DNA of 64,000 nt from positions 50,059,601 to 50,123,600 of the forward strand of contig NC_092356.1 of the NCBI RefSeq assembly GCF_963676685.1, written 5' to 3'. Numbering within the stretch: the first letter of the stretch is position 1; the number at the start of each line of letters is the position of its first letter. Source of the DNA: Mytilus edulis. Its lineage: Eukaryota; Mollusca; Bivalvia; Mytilida; Mytilidae. Positions 45,577 through 57,500 of the stretch are shown here, one piece after another. The notes below the pieces were generated by a model, which saw nothing but the letters and a program-made list of their open reading frames with translations, had not been told where the DNA came from and did no database searches. Position numbers and translations under genes: made by a program.

Positions 45577-48500
45577 TCACACATTACTGTCTTCATCTGG
45601 CGGTGAGATCTGTACAACTGGATATTCAAAGTCTGCATCATTTGAATGACTTAACATATAGTCACTTGGTCGAGGTGCAATTTCGACCTCTAATTCCTGA
45701 GGGTCAAATTCTTTATCTTCAGATTCCTCCTCTCTCTGTTTTATGGCTTCTTCTGCATCAATCCTGCCTTGAATGGCATTACGAAGCTACAATTGTAAAC
45801 CAATGATGTATGAGAAGGACTAGAAAAGATTTCATTGACTAAAGTGTATGAGTATAGTTACAAACAAGATTATTTGGTCTATTTATGTAATGCTTAAAAT
45901 ACATTTGACAATTATAGCTGAAAGTTATGTTGGTTTAAAGTATATTTGATTTTAGAGAAAATTTTGACCTAGAGATTACCTTTTCCCTTAAATTTCAAAT
46001 AACTTTAAACTCAGAAATAATTGTTTGCTTAAGGCTATTCTAGAAAAAAAATATATGGGAACAGTGGGTTGATGTTGGATGGAACTTGAATTATTTTTGT
46101 ATGGGTGGGGGCAGGTCACAAAGTTCAAATTGTATGGTTATGTATGAAAAGTTAAATGTAATAGTATATGTGATGGTCATTAAAAAAGCTCCTTCCAATC
46201 CCATTATTTAATGAATTCTAATCATTTCTTTGATTAATACCTGTCTATATCACATTAATACTAACCTGAAAAATCTCTTAAAAGTGTTTTAAACATCCCA
46301 CAAAGTTATTTTTTATCAGTATCATTTGTCCCCACAAATACTGAACATATCAAGTAATACATGTAGATAATTTCAAAATTACTAAACATTTAAAATAATT
46401 CCTCAAATTCATGCTTTTTTTTATTTGACTGAAGTATAAGTTATCCCACATTTTATAAGACGATGAAACCTGCATAATTACTTAAATTTATCATATAACT
46501 TTTGGAAGAACATTAATTTTGTTTTTAAATTCCGATGAAAGCCTAGCTTTTTCTAATGTTTACTATTTAAGCATGTGCACCAAAAAGCTTAAGACTAATC
46601 TACTTTCATGTGAAATATTTCTTCATGCCTTTAATTTCATTTGTATTCAGATTGGTTGCTGTTGTCGAAGCCTCTTTCAGCACGCCAAACTTTATCATGG
46701 CGATGGAATCCTGTAAATACAGAGAGCCACCAATTTCATTTCATTCATTTTCTACTTACCACCTGAGAAATATACATACGGATATTACTTTCCTTACCAG
46801 TCCAGACTTCGCAATTAAAATAAAACATCTAGATGACGGAGATACTTCCAACCGGAACTACGTCACCTACATGCTTTACTCTACCTGTACCCCAGTTTTA
46901 TTTTTTGCGCCGAAGAGTTCAGACGTTAAAAAATATTTTCAAAGTTATTTAATTTTATAAGTTTAAGACAATGAGAAGTGAAGGCTCGGATGCCTATGTC
47001 GAGGAAGACACTTCTTCTGTGTTAGAGGATAATTCAATGGCCTCCGACAAAGTCACTTCCGCTCCCGGGAAGAAAGGTAAGAAACGTACTTCTTCTCGTA
47101 GCAAGAAAGACAATTTATCAGACTTGGAAAGTCGTATGATAGCAAGAATTGAACAACAGGACAAGCAAGTCAATTCTATGAATGATAAAATGGGTAAATT
47201 ATTAGATTTACTTCAAGACAAGCGTACTGACACCGGAAATGAAGTTCCAAGGTCAGAACATGAGTATCAAAATACGGTCACAGTCGAGGCATTTAGTGCT
47301 GCTCGCAGACCTCTTATCCCGTTGAATAGTGCTATTAATGAGCACCAAAATAGCGGTGATGATATTGACACACTATCTGTTCGAATTTCGGATTCGGAAC
47401 GTCAAAATAGTGGTTTTTTATTCAGTGCAGAGGGCTCTGAGAATTCTAGAAATTCTGATCATGAAGATGTCAATACTTGTGACAGTAGATCAGTGTTAGT
47501 TAAATCTGGTGAACATGACAGGTTCCAGAAATATTTAGGTAACAGAAATGAGAAATCTTGTGAAACAGAGAAGCAAGATAATTCTGTGAGTCATACACTA
47601 GGTGACAAGTTTGGTCTAGATGCTTATACTTCGTTAAAGACTGAGAAAACGGGTTTAGTGTTAGAACAAAACCAAATTGATGTTTTACGTGGTTCTTGGA
47701 GATCAGAGACTCCTCACAAAATCACTAGTTATAAGGAAAATTATAGACTAAGTTTCCCAATAGATACAAGTTGTCAAGAATACTTTAATGTACCGACAAT
47801 GGACAATACAGTAGAAAGTTTACTGATGAAAAGATATGGGCCAAAGGCTGCTTTTGGCAGAGTCCCAAGTTTATTTACTAAGAACTTAAAGTCACTTGAA
47901 AGGTTAGCTTATCAGGGTCAAGTTGCGGCCCGCATGGGATTGATCACGACTTGTTATTTGCAACAAGCAAGTGGAAATTTATTGGATAATTTAACATCTG
48001 ATTCGCCAAATTTAGATAGTGCAATTCAGAATGTAAGAGACATTTTTGCTTTGTCAACCAAAAGTTTAGATCAGACAGCGAGAACTGGAGCTTTTCACCA
48101 CATGATACGTCGTCGTGCTACCATGTATGATACAGGTCTAAATGAACTTAGAGACTATGCTAATACAATTGTGACTTTACCATTAACAGCAGATGGTATA
48201 TTTGGTTCACAGTTTGATACCAAGATGAAAGAGAAAACTGACAGAAATAAACAATTAGCTGAAGTTTTACCTGATAATAGAAGAGTTACACTTGGTTCAC
48301 AGTTGGGTAAAAGAAAACCAACGGCTACAGTTACTTCAGAGTCAACATTTGTAAAAAAGCCTAAATTTGACAGTAACTTTAAGATACCAAAGAAGAACTT
48401 TGGGGAGTTCAAGTCATCTGGTAAACAGACACAAGCTACCAAACCATGGGTAAGTTCTTTCTCTAATGTGAAGAAAAAGTATAGTTCCTGACGCCAAAAA

Positions 48501-51500
48501 TCTAATGTTGTTGCCTCAGATACCAGTGGGAGGGAGGTTAAAACATTTTATTCAGGAATGGGAATCAATAACAGACGATCAATGGGTACTGAAAACTTTA
48601 CAAGAGGGTTTGAAATTAGAATTTCAAGAAACTCCTCACTTGACAGGTATAAAACACACTTCTGTCAATGCGAGGAATCTACCTATTATTTTAGCAGAGG
48701 TAGAAGATTTAATAGAAAAAAATGCGATAGAGATTGTACCTCAAGCAGAGATACATCAAGGTTTTTACAGTACACTTTTTCTGGTTCCCAAGAAAACAGG
48801 CGATTTAAGACCTGTGATAAACTTGAAACCTCTCAACCAGTATCTGAGGAAGCAACATTTCAAAATGGACACTTTAACAAAAGTCTTGAATCTAGTAAAG
48901 CCCCAAGACTGGGCGTTGTCTCTCGATCTGAAAGATGCATATCTCCATATTCCAGTTCACAAAACACACAGAAAATTTCTACGTTTTTGCATACAAGGCA
49001 AATGTTACCAATTTGTAGCTCTGTGTTTCGGTCCTTCTCAAGCACCTCGAGTGTTCACAAAAATAGTTACTGTAGTAGCAGCTCATCTGAGAATCCAAAA
49101 CATACGCCTAGCAACTTATTTGGACGATTGGTTGCTAGTGAATGCTCAAGAGAAAATGCTAATTTCAGACAGAGAGAAAACACTCAATCTTCTGATAAAT
49201 TTGGGATTTATAGTAAATCTTCAAAAATCTTCTCTTATCCCATCACAAGAGATCACTTACATAGGGGCATTATTCAATTTCAAGAAGGAGATAGTTTCTC
49301 CAACTATGGAAAGAATTTTAAAGTTAGAAATGTTAGTGATAAGCATAATGAAGGGACACAATACAGCAAGAGATTATCTAATGTTGTTGGGTTTGATAGC
49401 GTCTTGCATAGAATTGATCCCCAATGCACGCCTTTATATGAGGCCTATCCAATTACATCTACTTCATTTCTGGAAACCATCCACCAGAGATCTTACTTAT
49501 CAAATTCCATTTACTCAACACCTAAAAGATCATTTGAATTGGTGGTTGGACAGAGCAAACACTACCAAGGGCAAATCATTACACCAGTGGTCGGCAACCC
49601 TCACAATAACAACAGATGCTTCAAAGACAGGGTTTGGGGGTCACATGAACAATCAGATTTTTCAAGGTTTTTGGTCGGTTCAAGAACAGAAACAACACAT
49701 AAATCTCTTGGAATTGGAAGCTGTAATTCGAACAGTACAACATTTCCTACCACAATTACAAAATCAAAATGTGCTACTCAAATGCGACAACACAACAGTC
49801 GTTCAATATGTAAACAAACAGGGGGGCACCAAGTCCATACACCTTTGTTACAAGACATGGTGTCTAATGAGAATGGCTATTCAGAACAATCTGACATTCA
49901 GAGCAGCTCACATAGCGGGGAAATTAAACGTTCTTGCAGATCATCTGTCTCGAAACAAAATACAACCCACAGAGTGGACACTGAACAATCAGATAGTTCA
50001 ATCAGTGTTTGCAATGTGGGGAGAACCAACAATAGATTTGTTTGCCTCAGTACACAATCACAAGAGACCAGTGTTTTGTGCTTGGATACCTCATCCCAGT
50101 GCTCTAGCAGTAGACGCTCTGTCGATATCATGGGAAAAAATGTGGGCATATGCATTTCCACCAATATGTCTAATTCCAAAAGTACTAAAACACATGAGTC
50201 AATTCAATTGTCGACTAATTCTGATAGCTCCAATGTGGCCAAGAAGACATTGGTACACAGAGCTTCTTCAAAAATCAGTAGCAAGTCCAATAAAACTACC
50301 AATAAGGCAAAATCTTCTTTATCAACCAAAAACAAACATTTACCATCCAAATCCCGAAGTGTTCACGCTAACAGCCTGGCTGCTCTCCACAAAAATTTCA
50401 GAAATAAGGGATTTTCAAGAGAAACTAGAAAGCTTCTCAGAGCATCATGGAGATCTGGCACACAGCAAGACTATGCTTGTAAATTCAAAAGATTTCATAG
50501 TTGGTGTAGTGAACGGGAAAAAGATCCCTATGCAGCTACTTTAGTAGAATGTGCAGATTTTTTATCTCATTTGTACACTTCAGGTTTACAATACCGTACT
50601 ATAGCAGGTTATAGGTCAATGTTATCGTCATTGCTATCTCCAATAGATAATGTTCCAATTGGGCAACATCCCTATATTATTAGACTACTTAGAGGGGTTT
50701 TCAATTCTAGACCGCCTAAAGTAAATTTAGTCCCAGAATGGGATTTACAAAAAGTGTTGGACATGTTGCAAAAGTCTCCTTTTGAACCTTTATTGAAAGC
50801 TGATATTAAATGCTTAACTTATAAAGTGGTTTTTCTTACAGCAATCACAACGTACAGGAGGTGCTCAGACTTACAAGCATTGAGGATAGGAGAGGGGTTT
50901 GTGAATGTTCAGAAGAAAGGACTTGTTTTCTTGAGACCAGGTTTATCAAAACAAGATAGACCAAATCATTATGGAACTAAAATTTTTGTGCCTTACTTTG
51001 AACACAATAAAAAATTGGATCCTAAAAGAGCCATTGCGATTTATTTGAAACGTACAGAAGAAACAAGGAAAGATGAAGGAAAACTTTTCTTGTCAACGGT
51101 TAAACCATTCAAACCGGTTACATCACAAACAATTTCTAGATGGTTAGTGAATACCATCAAAATGGCATATGAAAATACAGATTTTAAAGTTAAAGCTCAC
51201 AGTACGAGAGCAATTGGACCTTCATGGGCCTTATTTAATGGGGCTAGTATGAAGAGTATTTTAGAGTCCGCTGACTGGTCTACTGATCAGGGATGGGGTT
51301 GATTACTTTAAAATGTAATTGATTAAATTACAATTACTTTGCTAATAAAATGTAATCGATTACATTACAATTACACCCTATTTCATATGTAATCGATTAC
51401 ATTAGATTACTTTTCTTTATTGTAATCATGATTACTTTAGATTACTAATGATTACATTGTATATTGCTATATCAAAGTTTTTTTATAACTTTTTATCCGC

Positions 51501-54500
51501 TTATTTTGGTGACATTTTTTAAAAGCCTTAATTTATTCATCTTTTAAAAGAATTTATAGACAAGACAGTTACAGTTACAGTGTAACATGTGTAATTTGAT
51601 AATATAGCTATAGACAAGTGTCCTTTCTCTATGTAAAAGATGTAACTTTATTTTTAACTACAAATTGTAACCAACTACCTAATTAACAAAAAAAACTGAC
51701 AATAAGGAAAAATTAAGTTTTATTGTCTGTTGGGACATAATTGACACATCCATTAATGTTTTTACAGGCGTTAATCACTACTTCCATTTTTTAAAACAAA
51801 CAATGGGTGGGCTTGGGTATTAAAATTTCATTGTCTTAATAATGATATAAATAAAGTTAAAAGTGGTTGATTGTCATTATTTGTTTGAAAATTTTTAATA
51901 CTTGATCTAATTGAAATTAATAGAATTATTGCCAGGTGAAAACACAAAACAGTTATGTAACTTAGGAAATATTATACATTTCTCTTTATATTAAGCAACA
52001 GTTTATTGTATTGATGAAACTTCTGACGTCACCGATTGTTTACTATGCATATTGTTTGCAATATTTATGCCATATGTATACACTGTACATGTACAAAATG
52101 TACTTGTTTATACTGGTGAGCCTTAAGGCTAATAAAGTTAATAAAGAATAAAAATAAGAAAGCACATATTATACCCGAATTTATGGAAAATAAAATTTAT
52201 TCAATTTTGTCAATAAATGAAACCTGGTTTTAACTTCCATTTTGAATTAAGTGGGCTTATATATTTATGCCGACCGTCAAAGTCAAATAGGAACTAAATG
52301 TTTTCTGCATTTGAATTTCAATGTATTTATGTAAAAATATTGGGTAAACTAATATGAAATTGGAGTTAATATCAGAAGTTTTCAATCAAGGAAAACAAAT
52401 GCTTTCAAGGCATATTCTTTTATCATTTGAGCTCAATTTCACAAAGAAATATTGGACAGTAAATTTCTTTTTGTAAACTGTTAAAACAAAATAAAACACT
52501 TGATGATCACATTAAACAAGGTCCCATCATTGTGATTACTAGTTTCATGATTTTTCATTCAAGCTTTACATTTCTTATTTTCATCTTGTCTATCAAAAAC
52601 TATTTTCATATTTATACAAGATTTGTAATCATCAAGTAATCTTATGAATGTAATCTTAAAGTAATCTAAAAGTAATCATGATTACACCTGTTTTTTGCCA
52701 TGTAATTGATTACATTACGATTACTTGTAATCAGAAATGGCATGATTACTGATTACATAGGATTACACTGCAAAATGTAATCGATTACAGCTGATTACGA
52801 TTACTGATTACGATTACCCCATGCCTGCTACTGATACAACTTTCATCAAGTTTTATTTGAGAAATGTAGATGTTAAGGTTTTATCCTGATGTGTATATAA
52901 CAGATTGTTTTTAAAATCATCAAAAAGACTGATATATTTTTAACTGTAATGTGCAGTTCGAAAAAAAAAAAAAAAAAAAAAAGATAAAAAGACTAAAGAA
53001 AAGAAGAAAAAAAATAAAGACATTGTAAATATTGTATAGTGTACAGAAGAATGTTTTTAAAAATGAACTAGTGGTATAAAGTAAAGATTATACCCAGGAT
53101 GAAGAGACGCAGAGCCATAGAAAATTACCCTACCACCAGAGAGGTAAGGCTTTGTAATCTATCCCTATGTATATTTCTCAGGTGGTAAGTAGAAAATGAA
53201 TGAAATGAAATTCTAAATTTGTTTTCAAATTCAGATTTTATGAATGAAGTTTTCTACTTACCACCTGATAATTACCCACCCAACCTCCCCACGTAATTTT
53301 CTATAGTAGTAATAAGGTTACTGAAAAAAATAGAAAAAAAAAAACAAAACTGGGGTACAGGTAGAGTAAAGCATGTAGGTGACGTAGTTCCGGTTGGAAG
53401 TATCTCCGTCATCTAGATGTTTTATTTTAATTGCGAAGTCTGGACTGGTAAGGAAAGTAATATCCGTATGTATATTTCTCAGGTGGTAAGTAGAAAACTT
53501 CATTCATAAAATCTGAATTTGAAAACAAATTTAGAATTTTTGGCCGGAAAACAGTCCTGTTGAAGTTGATTAAGAATGAAGTAGAACTCATTTTTAAATT
53601 CGCAACCTCAGAGACAACAGGCTAGTAATCACTGCAGATAAACTACTTAAACCACTGGGCCACTGATGTCCTAAAGTAATCAGTGTGCTTTCCTTATTCC
53701 TTATTTTTTTTTAAAGTCTCTTAGTTGTAGTTGATATCAAAGACCTGTCTGTAAAATTTACTCAGCTATTCAAAGTATTTATCAGTTTAAATTCCCATGA
53801 TTTTTGTCAATGTTCTTTTAGCCATGATGCTGTCATGCTTTCTTCAACATGCATTTTTTTTTACATACAAACTTAGTCAAAATTTATATAAATTTAGAAC
53901 ATTAAGTTTTTTGATGCACATGAAAAGCAAACATTACAAAACCAAGCCTTATCTGTCAATTCATTTTTCATTTTCCTCAACCTTTTAAAAATATAAAATT
54001 CTTACCAAAAATATAAATTTAAAATGATTAAATTTTCGGCAGGTGTCATTGATCCTTGTTTTTACTTACATTAACAGAACGTAATAGCTTAAAGAGAAAA
54101 TGTCAAAATACACAGTTTTTGTAACTTTTTCTCTATGAAAAGTGACTATCTGCACATCTCAAAATACTGGGTGATATCCATTTTCACCAATGCCAAGTGA
54201 GCATCCCTGTTTACATAATGATACCGTATAGCGGGTTTTTTGCGAGGTGAAAATTTCACGATTTTCATTGAATAAGGTATATGAAATATTTTGGCAGATT
54301 TAAAACTTTTTTATCAATACATTTATTTGCATATACACTTTTAAAATGACAATTTTGTTCTGTCCGCAAATAATTGAAAATTTACATCCTGCGAAAATAA
54401 CCTGCTATATGGTAATACCTAATTAATTTACATTTGTGCCAAAAAATATGATTGCTCAATTTTTCGACTACTTATAAAATTATACAACTTATATGATTTA

Positions 54501-57500
54501 TGGAAATCTACACAATTTAAACCCTTTTTCCCAAATGCATAGTTGTGATTGTGATAGATATTGACTTTTTATAAAATATCCTACAAAATTGTTATTAATA
54601 AGTTCAAAAAATTATTAACTTCTTGTAAATTTAAAATACTTTGAAATAGGGTTTTTTAACAACAAATAAAAAGTGTAAGAAACTGATTTTAAATTGAAAA
54701 TAGTCCTAATACTCATTACTCCTTTAATAAAATAAAATAATGAAGACAAATAAGTTTGAAAATAATTTTAATGAGAAGACAACTCACCTCTTGTAAACCA
54801 CATACACCACATAATTTTCCTGTATTTGTAACATAGGCACGACTTAAACCCAGCAATGAAAATAAGGAATGGACCTGTAAAAGAGATCTTTATTGTAAAG
54901 TGCGAGTACATACGAGAGAATAATACATCTATTACCCCAATTTTAAATAAAACTGATTATTTTATTTTTTAGTTCGCATCTTGACTAAGTTGCACACCTA
55001 GGAATCTAGGACATGAATTCAAAACATTAGATTTTTGAATCTAGACATTATGATGAAGAGAATCATTTTCATGGTATATGCGAACATTACTTTAAAGCTT
55101 TTTTTAGCCCAAAATTAAGTAAATTAAAACAGGCAGTAAAAAGAAATCCAATCAATATTTAAACATTCTAAAATATTAAATTCAACTAGATCTATCAAAT
55201 ATTGAAAAAAATGTCATGAAGTTTCCCTAAACTGTACAAACCTTGTGTAAAGATGTTCTTTCTACCAGCTGGAATGGAGCTGGATCTATCTGACAACCCT
55301 CCCATTCTATTGTCTCCAGTAACTTTTCCTCTTCCCATTCTTTTTGCTGCAAAATATTGAAGTTTTATATAATTGCTAAAACACAGCTGTTTACAAATGT
55401 ACATGCATAGATTATAAAAAGATCTGGCAAAGCATAATTAGTATAAAATAAACTGAAAAATTACACTCTCAGTAGTATAAATGTCTGAAATTCTACATTT
55501 CACATGGTTTCAACTCTCCATATGTTGTCAGGAGCCTCGAAATATTTTACCTGGTAGTACAACTACAAGGCATCCAACCTCCATGTCAACTCAATACTAC
55601 ATGTACCCACATGATAAATAAGTATAAGAATATAACCTACACCATTGTTCCAGCTAGGCCTTTTCAGATGGCTCAGCGACCATCCTTTTTAGAGTGGCCC
55701 CCTATGCTCTTTTGACAGTTTCCAGGGCACCCTTTGCCTTTTCATGACTGCTTAACAAAATGTTTGCTTACTCAATATGCTCTGGAGTACTAAGATGATA
55801 TTAAATTTCTGTTAAACCTACCTTATCTTCTGGCAAATTGCTAATTTTAACTGGCTCTGGAGGCTGAAATTATAAAAAAAAAGTACTGTGAGCTAATGAT
55901 TTATACTAATAACTTATAAACAGGTTCACCACCTTTTAAGAGCAATTTGTTCTATGGGAATTCATCCCAAGAAATTGAAAGACATATAAACCTATTGCCA
56001 CCAGACTCTGCTGCTTTTTCAAAGCAATTTGTTCTAAAAGACTATTAACAGTAATAAGAACTGATTATAAACAATCTTTCCATAGCTTGAAAAACCAATT
56101 GAAAACATTTCGCCATCAGTTTTTATTTTATAATTATGAACAATAACATTACTTTAAGGTCTATCTTACTATTATAAAATAAGGAGATGTGGTAAGATTG
56201 CCTATGAGACAGCTAGCCACCAAAGTTTAAATGAAGTGAATGAAAGAAATTATAGGCAACCATAAGGCATTCAACAATGAAAAAAAACTGTACCCTATGA
56301 AAAGCAGGAGATGGAAAATATGAAACAATTCAATTGAGAAAACTAATTCATTTAGTAGAGATTAAGCTTACCAGTTTCACTTTCTTCACTCTTCTCTTTT
56401 CTAAACTTGGTAAATTTGAAAAACTGGATTTCTGCAAATGGAAAGAGAATATAATGTTACTATGTTTCAACAACTTGTTTTCATATTCTGAATTATTCAT
56501 TGCACAATAGGTCTTTTTAGTAATTTTTCAAATGGGCCATAATTTCCTCCAAATCTTAGTTACAGAATATCTAACTGTAAATTATTGTTGGCATGCTTTA
56601 TAAGTACAATCTGGCTAGGGGTTGTGGATGAGAATATTTTCCATATTTCCCTCGACAATGATGGTCAATCATAGGATGCAAAGTGATGCAATATCTCAAA
56701 AAGACCAGGCCAAAAAAATATATTTTGCATATTTGATCATATTTCCCTGATACATTTATGGATACTAAGGGCTGTTTTATTTGGGTAAGAAGGTAGAGCA
56801 AATCAGGGGCTGATCCAGCCATTTTAAAAAGGGGGGGGGGGGGTTCCCAACCCAGGACAAAGGGGAGGGGTTCAAACTATATGACCCCATTCAAATGCAT
56901 TGATCAGCCAAAAAAAGGGGGAGTCCAGCCCGCGTACCCCCCCCCCCCCCCCCCTTTCAAATTCTAAAATGAGCATATGTAAGCTAAATATACTAAATTG
57001 TAGGAAATTTTTGCAAGGATTTTATCTTCATGATTGCGGTAAAACCGTGAAAATATCCCATTATAAATTTTATCTTTAATCAAGGAAAAAATGTGACAAT
57101 AATTCTCATGTCAGATGTAACCTCTGAAATCCCCAAATTGACAGTACTTACATTTATAAAGAATGGAACATCTTCTACTATGCTCTCTTTCCTTGTTCCT
57201 GCTAACTTTCTGTAGTAAGCATTTATCTCAGCTAAAAATAAATAAATGTTTAAACTATACCACAAATTCTATAATAACATGGATGATTTCTTGGTTTTGC
57301 CAAAGTCTACACACAAACCAATAAAAATTGTGGTTGACTTAACACAAGAAATCCAGAAAATTGGCATACCTGCCAACTTTTCAAAATTCCCATAGGGGTT
57401 TTATGTGCAAGATGGGTCTTATAATCCTACAAAACCTACAAGGGGCCTTCAAGTATATTTTAATGTTGTTTTTTGGCTTCTTCATACTTTTAAAAGCCTA

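Larger units (their letters stand above)
46732..53539 (+). mobile_element. DIRS-type tyrosine-recombinase retrotransposon
   Basis: It has the full architecture of a DIRS element: left inverted terminal repeat (46732-46907), three overlapping frames (gag-like, RT-RNase H, tyrosine recombinase), internal complementary region (53166-53267) and right inverted terminal repeat (53340-53534). Both borders carry AATTT (46732-46736 and 53535-53539) with no longer target duplication, as expected when a circular intermediate is integrated by a recombinase. It lies on the plus strand in the last intron of the chloride-channel gene. The element is about 5.25 kb when the 1.54 kb hAT insertion at 51288 and its duplicated site are discounted. 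The recombinase frame is broken, so this copy cannot move itself; the other frames are open, so it is young. Confidence 0.92.

Noticed and set aside
46653..46713. Exon-like segment on the minus strand with acceptor TTTACAG and reading [20 protein letters not shown]
   Set aside because: No donor follows before a stop codon, it would fall between chloride-channel exons that already join in frame, and the sequence resembles a V-SINE tail continuous with the tRNA-like head on the other side of the DIRS element.
48860..50179. Minus-strand frames within the DIRS element
   Set aside because: Shadows of the RT-RNase H gene.
46732..53539. LTR retrotransposon or endogenous retrovirus
   Set aside because: The terminal repeats are inverted, not direct; there is no protease or DDE integrase, and a tyrosine recombinase and internal complementary region are present.
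53590..53672. Possible functional tRNA gene on the minus strand
   Set aside because: Box-like motifs are present but the stems do not pair as in a true tRNA. A SINE head explains it better.
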